NCBI GenBank assembly: GCA_959607715.1 | Contig: CAUHNN010000011.1 | Span: forward strand, 5,539-69,538 | DNA: 64,000 bases | DNA from: an uncultured Eggerthella sp. | GTDB taxonomy: Bacteria > Actinomycetota > Coriobacteriia > Coriobacteriales > Eggerthellaceae | Direction of reading: 5' to 3' | Part shown: piece by piece, positions 55,464 through 62,964 of the stretch | Layout: each line of letters starts with the position of its first letter | Numbering within the stretch: position 1 is the first letter of the stretch | Made by a program: the position numbers and the translations under genes | The notes under the pieces: model-generated | Database searches by the model: none | Told to the model about the DNA's origin: nothing | Seen by the model: only the letters and a program-made list of their open reading frames with translations

Positions 55464-56552
55464 ATGGATCCCCTCGATCTCGTTGCCGAGCTTCATCGCG
55501 AGCATTCTTTGAGCCTTGAGCAGTGGCACGATCTCATTAGCCACAGGACGCCCGAGGCCGCCCTCGACCTTACCAGGCGCGCCCGCGCCGTTCGCAACGA
55601 ACGCTACGGTAAGCGGGTCTTCATGCGCGGCCTGATCGAGTTTTCGAACTACTGCAAGAACGACTGTTTTTATTGCGGGATCAGGAAGGGCAACAGAGCC
55701 GTTCGGCGTTACCGCCTCACGCCCGAGGAGATCATGGACTGCTGCGAAGACGGCTACGCGCTGGGCTTTCGCACGTTCGTGTTGCAGGGCGGCGAAGATC
55801 CCTGGTTCACCGATGAGCGCATGGTGCCCCTCGTCGCCGGTATCCATGAGCGCTTTCCCGACTGCGCCATCACCCTTTCTTTGGGCGAGCGCAGCGCCGA
55901 ATCGTATCGCCGCCTTCGCGAAGCGGGCGCCACGCGCTATCTTCTTCGCCATGAAAGCGCCGATGAATGCCATTACCGAAAACTTCACCCTCAGGGTATG
56001 GAGCTTTCGACTCGCAAGAAGTGCCTGTTCGCCCTACGTGACGAAGGCTATCAAGTGGGCAGTGGGTTCATGGTGGGATCTCCTGGCCAGGATGCGTGGT
56101 GCCTTGCGCGCGACATGGTGTTTCTGCAGGAGCTTCGACCGCATATGATCGGCATCGGCCCCTTCGTTCCCCATCGCGATACGCCCTTCGGCGCACAACT
56201 TGCGGGAAGCGTCGAGCTTACCTTGTTCATGCTCTCGGCGCTGCGCCTTGCCCATCCCGACGCGTTGCTGCCGGCAACGACCGCTCTCGGCACCCTTGCT
56301 GATGATGGGCGCGAGCGGGGTATACTCGCAGGCGCCAACGTGGTCATGCCCAATCTTTCGCCGCGCCTTCATAGGGCCGATTACGCTTTGTACGACAACA
56401 AGATCGCGACAGGCGAAGAAGCGGCCGAGGGGCTTGCTCTTCTCAGGGCGCGCGTCGAGTCCATCGGCTACGAACTCGTCTCGGCGCGAGGCGATTCCCT
56501 CGTCCCCGTGGCGTCGCGTGGCTCGGTCGAGGAGAAGGGGATGATCGGCTGA
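55464..56552 (+). CDS. hydE: [FeFe]-hydrogenase H-cluster maturase HydE
   Basis: 362-residue radical SAM enzyme. FSNYCKNDCFYCGIRKGN holds the CxxxCxxC cluster ligands (about residues 63-70), LTPEEIMDCC and FVLQGGEDPW match the SAM-binding strand region. HESADECHYRKLHPQG and GFMVGSPGQ, FVPHRDTPFG and NVVMPNLSP are characteristic of HydE rather than BioB or PylB. HydE acts with HydF and HydG to build the two-iron subcluster; neither partner nor a hydrogenase is in the window. Coupled by ATGA to a permease gene. Confidence 0.88.
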   Translation: MDPLDLVAELHREHSLSLEQWHDLISHRTPEAALDLTRRARAVRNERYGKRVFMRGLIEFSNYCKNDCFYCGIRKGNRAVRRYRLTPEEIMDCCEDGYALGFRTFVLQGGEDPWFTDERMVPLVAGIHERFPDCAITLSLGERSAESYRRLREAGATRYLLRHESADECHYRKLHPQGMELSTRKKCLFALRDEGYQVGSGFMVGSPGQDAWCLARDMVFLQELRPHMIGIGPFVPHRDTPFGAQLAGSVELTLFMLSALRLAHPDALLPATTALGTLADDGRERGILAGANVVMPNLSPRLHRADYALYDNKIATGEEAAEGLALLRARVESIGYELVSARGDSLVPVASRGSVEEKGMIG

Positions 56553-57466
56553 TGCGCCTTTCGATCGACTGGAGGATCCTCGCCCCCGCATTCGTCATCG
56601 CGGCGGGCGTGTGCTGGGGTTGCATCGGGCTCTTTTCCCGCGTGCTGTCGGACGCGGGCCTGTCATCGATCCAGATCACGTTCGTGCGCTGTTGCCTTAC
56701 CGTTCTCTTTCTGTCTGCGGTGTTCGCCGTGCGCAATCGCTCGGTTTTCCGGATCAAACCCAAGGATCTGTGGATCTTCGTCGGCACCGGCGTTTTGAGC
56801 GTCGCGTTCTTCAACGTGTGTTACTTCACGTGCATTCGAGAATGCGGTTTGTCGCTTGCCGCCATCCTCCTGTACACGTCGCCCTGCTTCGTGGTGGTGA
56901 TGTCGGCGATCATCTTCAAAGAACGCATGACGCGTCGCAAGGTCGTTGCGCTTGGTCTGGCCTTCGTGGGCTGTCTGTTCGTGGTCGGCGTCGTCTCGGG
57001 GGAGATGAGCGTTTCCGCGTTCGGTCTGCTCGTGGGGCTGGGATCGGGCTTCGGTTATGCCTTGTACTCGATCTTCGCGCGCATCGCGCTTAAGCGCTAC
57101 GCCGCGTTCACCGTCATGATCTACACGTTCCTGCTGGCCTCGGTGGCTCTGATCCCCTTGGCCGACGTGGGGAGCATCGTCGCGGCCGCGTCGTCTTCCT
57201 GGATCGTTTTGGCCGCCATGTTCGCCCTTGCCTGCCTTTCCACGTTGACGCCGTTCGCTCTTTACACCGTCGGATTGGCGCATATGGAGACGGGCAAAGC
57301 CGCCATCATGGCTTTCGTCGAGCCTATGGTCGCGCTCGTGATCGGCGTGACGGTGTTCGGCGATGTCCTGACGCTGGTGAACTGCGCAGGCATCGTTTTG
57401 ATCGTGGTGGCCGTTATCCTTCTGAATGTGCGATTCAAGCAGGACGCCAAGCGCGGTCTTGCGTAG
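56552..57466 (+). CDS. EamA/DMT-family transporter
   Basis: 304 residues, ten predicted transmembrane helices in two repeated EamA halves: the first half has GVCWGCIGLFSRVL and RCCLTVLF, the second GLGSGFGYALYSIFARIALK and ALYTVGLAHMETGKAAIMAF with VEPMVALVIGV. Drug/metabolite superfamily permease; substrate unknown. Translationally coupled to hydE. Confidence 0.88.
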   Translation: MRLSIDWRILAPAFVIAAGVCWGCIGLFSRVLSDAGLSSIQITFVRCCLTVLFLSAVFAVRNRSVFRIKPKDLWIFVGTGVLSVAFFNVCYFTCIRECGLSLAAILLYTSPCFVVVMSAIIFKERMTRRKVVALGLAFVGCLFVVGVVSGEMSVSAFGLLVGLGSGFGYALYSIFARIALKRYAAFTVMIYTFLLASVALIPLADVGSIVAAASSSWIVLAAMFALACLSTLTPFALYTVGLAHMETGKAAIMAFVEPMVALVIGVTVFGDVLTLVNCAGIVLIVVAVILLNVRFKQDAKRGLA

Positions 57467-57479
57467 GGTTCGCCCTTGC

Positions 57480-57485
57480 TATACT
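57480..57485 (+). promoter_or_regulatory. Candidate -10 of the phosphohexomutase gene
   Basis: TATACT, preceded at 17 bases by TCTTGC, 43 bases before the start codon. Confidence 0.35.
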
Positions 57486-57527
57486 GCTTCAATATGCATA
57501 GTTTGAAGTGAAGGTGGGAAGGCCCCT

Positions 57528-59210
57528 ATGGATTGCCGTTCTTTGTACGACCGCTGGTGCGAATGCGTCACGGATAGCGAATTGGTTGCCGATCTGAAGA
57601 AGATGGACGGCGACGAAGCGGCCCTGGAAGATGCGTTCTATCGTACGCTCGAGTTCGGTACGGCCGGCTTGCGCGGCGTGCTGGGTGCGGGTACGAACCG
57701 CATGAACATCCATACCGTCGGCCAGGCCACGCAGGGCATTGCCGACTACATCAATTCCTGCGCCGTGGACGGAGAAGCGCAGGGCACGGTCGCGATCTGC
57801 TACGATTCGCGCATCAATTCCCAGCTTTTCGCCCATACCGCGGCGAGCGTGCTTGCCGCCAACGGCGTGGCGTCCTACGTGTACCCCCGCCTTGAGCCCA
57901 CGCCGGCGCTGTCGTTCGCCACGCGCTACCTTGGGTGCGCCATCGGCATCAACGTTACGGCGAGCCACAACCCCAGCCAGTACAACGGGTATAAAGTGTA
58001 CGGTCCCGATGGCTGCCAGATCGCTTCCGAGATCGCCGAGACCATCACCGAAGCCATTGCGAAGGTCGATATCTTCGACGATGTGAAGACCATGCCCTTC
58101 GATCAGGCGCGTGAATCCGGCCTCGTTTCCTTCATCGATGAATCGGTCCTCGATGCATTCCTCGATGCCGTCTACGAACAGCATGTCGAGCAGAGCGCCG
58201 ACGACGATTTGCGTGTCGTCTACACGCCGCTCAACGGCACCGGCCTCGAATGCGTCACGCGTATCCTGGATCGCATCGGCGTTGAGGATGTTCACGTCGT
58301 GGAAGAGCAGGCCCAACCCGACGGCGCATTCCCCACGTGCCCGTATCCCAACCCCGAGAATCGCGATGCCCTCGAGCTCGCCATCGAGCTTGCCGAGCGC
58401 GTCGAGCCCGATCTCGTGCTGGCTACCGACCCGGATGCCGACCGCGTCGGCATCGCGGTGAAGGACGGGGACGACTATCAGCTTCTTTCCGGCAACGAGG
58501 TGGGCGTGCTGCTGCTCGATTTCGTGTGCCGTTCGCGCGCCGCCTCCGGCACCCTGCCGGCGGATCCCGTTGCGGTGACCACCATCGTCTCGACGAGTTT
58601 GGTCGAGCCGGTTGCCGCACGTTACGGCGTTGAGGTCCGCCGTGTTCTGACCGGGTTCAAGTACATCGGCGGCGTCATCGCCGAGCTCGAGGAAGCGGGG
58701 CATCCCGAGCGCTTCGTTTTCGGCTTCGAAGAAAGCTACGGCTATCTTGCTGGATCGCATGCGCGCGACAAGGATGCCGTCGTGGCATCCATGCTTATCT
58801 GCCAGATGGCCCGCTACTATCGCGTCCAGGGCAAGAACCTCTATCAGGCTATGCAGGATATCTACGCTGAATTGGGATATCACCGCAACCGCACGACGTC
58901 GTATTCCTTCGAGGGATCTGCAGGTGCGGAGAAAATGGCTTCCATCATGGCCGGTTTGAGGAGCGAACCCCTGAAGCAGATCGCTGGGCTTGCCGTCGAA
59001 TCCTTCATCGACTACCGCAACGGCGTCGGCACGCTTCCGCCCGCCAACGTGATCGAGTTTTCGCTTGAGGGGTCCCATAAGGTCATCGTTCGCCCGAGCG
59101 GCACTGAACCGAAGGTCAAGGTCTACGTGTTTACCGTTGGCTCGTGCGCCGAAGAGGCCGATCGTTTGATCGACGCCATTTCCGCCGATATGGCTACATT
59201 GATGGCGTAG
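57528..59210 (+). CDS. Phosphoglucomutase/phosphomannomutase (alpha-D-phosphohexomutase)
   Basis: 560-residue four-domain phosphohexomutase of the PgcA/PMM2-like long type. N-terminal LEFGTAGLRGVLGAGTNRMN, catalytic phosphoserine loop GINVTASHNPSQYNGYKVYG, metal loop TDPDADRVGIAV, sugar-binding FGFEESYGY and phosphate-binding VRPSGTEPKVKVYV are all intact. Interconverts hexose 1- and 6-phosphates for cell-wall and glycan precursors. Normal length for this group. Confidence 0.95.
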   Translation: MDCRSLYDRWCECVTDSELVADLKKMDGDEAALEDAFYRTLEFGTAGLRGVLGAGTNRMNIHTVGQATQGIADYINSCAVDGEAQGTVAICYDSRINSQLFAHTAASVLAANGVASYVYPRLEPTPALSFATRYLGCAIGINVTASHNPSQYNGYKVYGPDGCQIASEIAETITEAIAKVDIFDDVKTMPFDQARESGLVSFIDESVLDAFLDAVYEQHVEQSADDDLRVVYTPLNGTGLECVTRILDRIGVEDVHVVEEQAQPDGAFPTCPYPNPENRDALELAIELAERVEPDLVLATDPDADRVGIAVKDGDDYQLLSGNEVGVLLLDFVCRSRAASGTLPADPVAVTTIVSTSLVEPVAARYGVEVRRVLTGFKYIGGVIAELEEAGHPERFVFGFEESYGYLAGSHARDKDAVVASMLICQMARYYRVQGKNLYQAMQDIYAELGYHRNRTTSYSFEGSAGAEKMASIMAGLRSEPLKQIAGLAVESFIDYRNGVGTLPPANVIEFSLEGSHKVIVRPSGTEPKVKVYVFTVGSCAEEADRLIDAISADMATLMA

Positions 59211-59227
59211 CAAAGGATTTGGTCGCA

Positions 59228-59641
59228 ATGGGAAAAGATACCGCTCAGAGGGATGTTTCGCCTCAACGGGATGGCGGCTCCTATTCGCTCATCTCCGTTG
59301 ACGCGGCCCCTGAAGAAGACGTGTTCGTGGTTAACGCCGAGGGTGTGTTCAAGGTCGATTCCGGTGACGATGCGCCTCGTTGCCGGGTATCGGACGATTC
59401 CGCCGATGCCGATGCTGATGCCGATGGTGACGTCGATGCCGACAGCGACAACGAGCAGCCCGCTCCGAGCGATTCTTCTTCTAGGGGACCCGAAAGCAAG
59501 GAAGGCCCTTCTTCCGAGGTCCACGAGCAGACGCTTGCCGACCTTGAGGGATCGGGGCCTTTGCCCGCGATGCATCGCGCGATCATCGTGGTCCTGGTGC
59601 TTGCCGTCATTGCCGCCGTTGCGTGGTTCTTTCTTAAGTAG
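59228..59641 (+). CDS. Unknown acidic protein with C-terminal membrane anchor
   Basis: 137 residues from ATG 59228. Residues 1-60 are mixed, 60-105 very acidic with an Asp-Ala repeat (DDSADADADADGDVDADSDN), then a polar stretch and a single C-terminal hydrophobic helix (AIIVVLVLAVIAAVAWFFLK), so the bulk stays in the cytoplasm on a tail anchor. An in-frame TTG at 59219 is too close to AAAGGA to be used. Seven bases before the next gene, likely co-expressed. No homologous family recognised. Confidence 0.6.
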   Translation: MGKDTAQRDVSPQRDGGSYSLISVDAAPEEDVFVVNAEGVFKVDSGDDAPRCRVSDDSADADADADGDVDADSDNEQPAPSDSSSRGPESKEGPSSEVHEQTLADLEGSGPLPAMHRAIIVVLVLAVIAAVAWFFLK

Positions 59642-59647
59642 GGCGTC

Positions 59648-60460
59648 ATGGTGAAGAACAAGGGGAGTATACGCGCTGTTGGCGACAAGCTTCGCAGCGA
59701 CGTCACGTGCGATAAACGGGGCCAGGGGATGGCGATGAAGGGGCTTATCGCCATCGCGATCGTCTTTGCGCTTGTGGCCTTCGGCCTGATAGGCGCCGCC
59801 GTCGTTTCCGATCGCTTGCAGCTTACCGCTGTGGCCGCTCAAGACGATTCCGACCTGCTGGAGGAGGAAAAGGACACCCAACCTGCGATGACGTATGCCT
59901 CGACGCAGGTCATCGATATCGTTTCGCTGATCGGGCAGGCTAAGTCGTCGGTAGCCGGCGCTATCGGGCATGGTGCCGTGCTTCAATCCGGCGATTCCCT
60001 CGATTCCCTTGGGTTCAGCGCCGAGGACGTGTTCGAGCTTTCGGATGAGAAGGGCGATGCCTTATCCGGCACGCCGACGGTGACCGTCGGCTATGACGGC
60101 AAGGGCAAGGTTGCCGCCGTGTCCTACCAGGTGTCCACGGCCGCGCTGGGCTATGGTGAGCTTTCCTTTTCCGATGCGGTGACGAATTACTGCATCGTTG
60201 AAAACGTGCTGCGCAAGGCCGGGTTGACGTCTGTGGAAAACGGCTGCGCGCATCTTCCCGACGCAAGCGAGTATTCGACGTATGAATCCGATCGCGTGAC
60301 GTTGTCGAGCGAGAAGTACACCTTCCGGGGAACCGCTGCGGTCGATAAGCAGAAGTACTCCTGGGACGTGACGCTCGACTATGACTACACCGAGGCGAAC
60401 AAAACGGGCAATCTGGCCAACACGGTCAAGAAGATAACCGTCGCCGTGATGAAGGCGTAG
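59648..60460 (+). CDS. Unknown N-terminally anchored extracytoplasmic protein
   Basis: 270 residues: basic 30-residue start, one transmembrane segment (about 31-52, GLIAIAIVFALVAFGLIGAA), then an exported domain of about 215 residues with many Ser/Thr/Tyr and alternating beta-like stretches (TPTVTVGYDGKGKVAAVSYQ; YTFRGTAAVDKQKYSWDVTL). No catalytic motif seen. Forms a pair with the preceding tail-anchored acidic protein and ends at a terminator hairpin. Confidence 0.65.
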   Translation: MVKNKGSIRAVGDKLRSDVTCDKRGQGMAMKGLIAIAIVFALVAFGLIGAAVVSDRLQLTAVAAQDDSDLLEEEKDTQPAMTYASTQVIDIVSLIGQAKSSVAGAIGHGAVLQSGDSLDSLGFSAEDVFELSDEKGDALSGTPTVTVGYDGKGKVAAVSYQVSTAALGYGELSFSDAVTNYCIVENVLRKAGLTSVENGCAHLPDASEYSTYESDRVTLSSEKYTFRGTAAVDKQKYSWDVTLDYDYTEANKTGNLANTVKKITVAVMKA

Positions 60461-60501
60461 GCTCCGTTCGCCGCTGGCGAACGGACTTCTGGGAGCCTTT
60501 T
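60460..60501 (+). terminator. Terminator after the membrane-protein pair
   Basis: Inner stem CCGTTCGCC/GGCGAACGG (loop GCT), outer pairing GGCTCC (60460-60465) with GGGAGCC (60491-60497), then TTTT. Starts at the last base of the stop codon. Confidence 0.75.
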
Positions 60502-60556
60502 GACGCTCAAAGTACCTTTCGGTGAGCAATAGAGCTCTTTGAGGGGTTCCCTTCCC

Positions 60557-60616
60557 TTGATTTTTGCCGTTCCTCCTACACTGGATACCGTTGGTCATGG
60601 GCCGAGGCGCATGACC
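60557..60616 (+). promoter_or_regulatory. SDR gene promoter with operator-like inverted repeat
   Basis: TTGATT (60557-60562) and TGGATA (60582-60587) are 19 bases apart, a long spacer typical of MerR-activated promoters. A 7-bp inverted repeat GGTCATG (60593-60599) and CATGACC (60610-60616) with a 10-base spacer lies at the expected start site, a likely regulator site. No regulator gene is adjacent. Confidence 0.35.
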
Positions 60617-60649
60617 GGTACCAGAAAATGAATGGACATAGGAGGAACC

Positions 60650-61450
60650 ATGGGTATGTTCGAAGGCAAGACGGTCATCATCACGGGCGGCGGTCGTGCC
60701 GTGCTCAAGGACGGTTCCTGCGGCTCTATCGGTTACGGCATCGCGACGGCGTACGCCAAGGAAGGCGCGAACATCGTTGTTACGGGCCGCAACGTGAAGA
60801 AGCTCACCGATGCCAAGGAAGAGCTCGAGCGTCTCTATGGCGTCAAGGTCCTTCCGGTCCAGGCCGATGTCGCTCCCAATCAGGACAACGAAGCCGTCGT
60901 TCAGAACGTCATCGACGAGACCATCAAGGAATTCGGCCGCATCGACGTTCTGATCAACAACGCTCAGGCTTCTGCTTCCGGCGTTACCCTTGCCGACCAC
61001 ACCACTGCCCAGTTCGATCTTTCCATCTATTCCGGCCTCTACGCCGTGTTCTACTACATGAAGGCCGCTTATCCGCATCTGTGCGAGACGAAGGGCAGCG
61101 TCATCAACTTCGCTTCCGGTGCTGGCCTGTTCGGTAACTTCGGCCAGTGTGCGTATGCTGCCGCCAAGGAAGGCATCCGCGGTCTTTCTCGCGTCGCTGC
61201 TAACGAATGGGGCAAGGACGGCATCAACGTGAACATCGTCTGCCCGCTCGCTTGGACCGCTAAGCTCGAGGAATTCCAGGAGCAGTACCCCGAAGCGTTC
61301 GAGGCCAACGTTCATATGCCCCCGATGGGTCACTACGGCAACGTCGAAACCGAGATCGGGCGTGTGTGCGTCCAGCTTGGTTCCCCTGATTTCAAGTTCA
61401 TGAGCGGCGAAACCATCACCCTGGAAGGCGGCATGGGTCTTCGCCCGTAG
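60650..61450 (+). CDS. Short-chain dehydrogenase/reductase
   Basis: 266-residue NAD(P)-dependent SDR. The cofactor motif is expanded: IITGGGRAVLKDGSCGSIGY holds TGGGR and a later GSIGYGIATAYA, so the usual TGxxxGxG is interrupted by about eight residues. NNAQASA replaces NNAG, and the catalytic Ser (INFASGAG) and YAAAKEG (Tyr-x3-Lys) are intact; C-terminal GETITLEGGMGLRP is standard. AGGAGG four bases before ATG 60650. In gut actinobacteria, SDRs of this sort act on steroids, bile acids or other small molecules; the actual substrate is unknown. Confidence 0.9.
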   Translation: MGMFEGKTVIITGGGRAVLKDGSCGSIGYGIATAYAKEGANIVVTGRNVKKLTDAKEELERLYGVKVLPVQADVAPNQDNEAVVQNVIDETIKEFGRIDVLINNAQASASGVTLADHTTAQFDLSIYSGLYAVFYYMKAAYPHLCETKGSVINFASGAGLFGNFGQCAYAAAKEGIRGLSRVAANEWGKDGINVNIVCPLAWTAKLEEFQEQYPEAFEANVHMPPMGHYGNVETEIGRVCVQLGSPDFKFMSGETITLEGGMGLRP

Positions 61451-61566
61451 TCTCAGTTGGTCCTACGAGGACGCAGCGAGGAGCGGTCTATCGGAAAGGT
61501 CAGGCCGCTCCAACGTAGCTTTTCGTTTCTCGTCTCGTCGGAGAGGTTCTTCTCCTTCCTCCTTTT

Positions 61567-61600
61567 CACGAATGCCACGGAACGTTCCGTGGCATTCGTG
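61567..61600. repeat. Perfect 34-bp palindrome
   Basis: CACGAATGCCACGGAAC followed directly by its exact reverse complement, no spacer. It lies 115 bases after the SDR stop in a stretch without genes (61451-61635). There is no T-run on the + side, four T's lie just upstream, so it is not a plain terminator for the SDR, though RNA from either strand would form a 15-bp stem. May be an operator or a terminator remnant. Confidence 0.8.
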
Positions 61601-61635
61601 CGTAGTGGGGGAGTTCGTGCGGCGCTGAATCGTCA

Positions 61636-61665
61636 CTTGATTTGCATCCGTTGGTGCTGGTAGAC
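61636..61665 (+). promoter_or_regulatory. Promoter of the SAM-I-like leader
   Basis: TTGATT (61636-61641), 18 bases, TAGACT (61660-61665), with an extended -10 TGG immediately before TAGACT. Start expected near 61672, about 20 bases upstream of the aptamer. Confidence 0.55.
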
Positions 61666-61693
61666 TCTCTTTTGCCTGATTAGATCGGGCGTG

Positions 61694-61782
61694 TTTTATC
61701 CAGAGTCGGGGTAGAGAGTTGGCTCAACGATCCCGGCACCAACCGGCCAAGAGGCACGGTGGTCCTGCCAACATCGATGAAA
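61694..61782 (+). promoter_or_regulatory. SAM-I-like (S-box) riboswitch candidate
   Basis: Sequence order follows the S-box: TTTTATCCAGAG at the start, a GAG-AGTTGG-CTC kink-turn-like hairpin (61714-61725), CGATCCCGGCACC, then a P3 hairpin. Pairings found: P1 TTTTATC (61694-61700) with GATGAAA (61776-61782); P2 GTCGGG (61705-61710) with CCCGGC (61732-61737). The loop GTTGG (61718-61722) is fully complementary to CCAAC (61739-61743), as in the S-box pseudoknot. P3 is ACCGGCC-AAGA-GGCaCGGT (61742-61760). The 3' strand of P1 includes the start of the ribosome binding site AAAGGAG (61780-61786), so SAM would repress translation. Canonical P4 is not obvious, so it may be a variant class. Confidence 0.5.
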
Positions 61783-61792
61783 GGAGCCTGCT

Positions 61793-62215
61793 ATGGGCAA
61801 TTCTTCCGTGTGCGTAATGCGCGACTTCCGCAATCTGACCGTTAAAACTAGGCGCATGCACTATCTGGATGAGCCGATGGGCTATATTTCTTCGCTTACC
61901 AAGGCCAATGTTGCTCACCAGATGCGTTTTTCGGTGAAAAAGCTCGAAAGCGAACTGAGCGCCGACGGTACGCCGCATGTCCTGCAACTTGCGCTTGAGG
62001 GCGACGATGAGCGGATGCCCGATGCCTGGACGCTCTACGCTGATGGGCATCTCGTCGCCCACGGCTCCGGCGAATTCGTGTGCGAGTGCTTTTGCAAGAG
62101 CGCTACGGCGTTTCTTGACGTGTGCCGAGACGCTGTCTGTGCCGCAAACCTTGCCGAGTGGAGCGCACGTGAGTACCAGCTGCTGTGCGCTGCGCGTAAT
62201 ATAGCGGCGGTTTAG
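61793..62215 (+). CDS. Unknown 140-residue protein under SAM-I-like leader
   Basis: ATG 61793 has AAAGGAG six bases upstream. No family recognised. Residues 1-75 are mixed charged with no signal or transmembrane segment; the second half has a Cys-rich patch (FVCECFCKSATAFLDVCRDA, plus two more Cys later) that could bind metal or form disulfides. WTLYADGHLVAHGSGEFVCE resembles a beta-hairpin. The regulatory leader suggests a link to methionine, SAM or sulfur metabolism, but this is inference from RNA only. Confidence 0.7.
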   Translation: MGNSSVCVMRDFRNLTVKTRRMHYLDEPMGYISSLTKANVAHQMRFSVKKLESELSADGTPHVLQLALEGDDERMPDAWTLYADGHLVAHGSGEFVCECFCKSATAFLDVCRDAVCAANLAEWSAREYQLLCAARNIAAV

Positions 62216-62517
62216 GTGCGGATGGGGTTTCTGAGGGAGAACCTCAGGATGAAACGCAGTAAACGTGCTCGCCTTTCAGCGATGCTCAACTGGCGAGTCT
62301 TTTGCTATCTATGGTGGATAGGTGGAATGAACGTAAGGCACCGGAAACGATTTGGATCATATGGTCATCTTGCTGAGCTGCTTTTTGGGAAAGGCCTCGT
62401 TGGCGATCGATAGACTGTTTCTCTCGATCATGGCTAGTCATCGCTTCTGCTTTGTTGGGGAAGCCGCATGCGTTTCTCGATATTCATACGGAAATGAGTT
62501 GAGAAACGGGAGGATTA
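62216..62517 (+). other. Weakly coding, AT-richer interval
   Basis: About 300 bases with lower GC and no convincing gene. A 65-codon frame from 62216 (MRMGFLRENLRMKRSKRARL) and a 62-codon frame from 62352 are open, but both lack binding sites, are rich in Arg/Trp or stop soon, and do not continue into known motifs. They may be decayed sequence. A small inverted repeat CTGAGG/CCTCAG lies near 62231-62250. Confidence 0.4.
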
Positions 62518-62817
62518 ATGAACGCTTTGAGTCATGTTGAGGATATGTCTAAGGAAGCTTGTCTGGGTACGGCTTTGAACTTAAGCTCGACCGAGCGAGA
62601 GTGTTCGCTGGTTAGATTTTCGGGCAAATGGTTGACGCGATTCCAACGATGGCCATCCAACATGCTATTTGAGGAGCCTGAGTTTGCGGATGACTGTCGT
62701 ATGATGGGATTCGAAATGGATTCCGGGGAAGCTTTTGAAGAGGCGTTTCCGGGTTGTTTTCGCGACGCAGTTTCAACGAAGGCGGCCATTGATTCCTGCA
62801 CCGATAAGCTTACTTAA
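62518..62817 (+). CDS. Small unknown acidic protein
   Basis: 99 residues from ATG 62518, with GGGAGG six bases upstream. RWPSNMLFEEPEFADDCRMM and GFEMDSGEAFEEAFPG give an acidic, helical, aromatic-containing core, and four Cys are spread. I recall similar PSNMLF...DDCRxxGFEMD segments in actinobacterial proteins of unknown role, but cannot name a family. It may be a shortened copy of a larger one. Independent gene before a convergent EcsC-like gene. Confidence 0.5.
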   Translation: MNALSHVEDMSKEACLGTALNLSSTERECSLVRFSGKWLTRFQRWPSNMLFEEPEFADDCRMMGFEMDSGEAFEEAFPGCFRDAVSTKAAIDSCTDKLT

Positions 62818-62908
62818 CTGACGAATTCGAACCCTTCGAGTGCGATTGTCTTTAAGGTTTGTTTGAAATGTGAAAAGGATCAAAAGGGAAAGGGACTTTT
62901 TGGCTTGG

Positions 62909-62955
62909 TGAGCAGGCGCTTTTAAGCTACTTGCGGAATTTAAGGCGCCTGCTCA
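62909..62955. terminator. Hairpin between convergent genes
   Basis: TGAGCAGGCGC (62909-62919) and GCGCCTGCTCA (62945-62955) form an 11-bp perfect stem around a 25-base AT-rich interior. Lies just before the end of the minus-strand EcsC gene and after the 99-residue gene; probable bidirectional terminator. Confidence 0.5.
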
Positions 62956-62964
62956 TTCAATTGA

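Noticed and set aside
54705..55988. 427-codon minus-strand frame
   Set aside because: Overlaps hydE and PAP2 in the wrong frame; composition is Arg/Ala shadow type.
61457..61663. 68-codon frame through the palindrome
   Set aside because: No ribosome binding site; sequence is a read-through of the palindrome and flanks.
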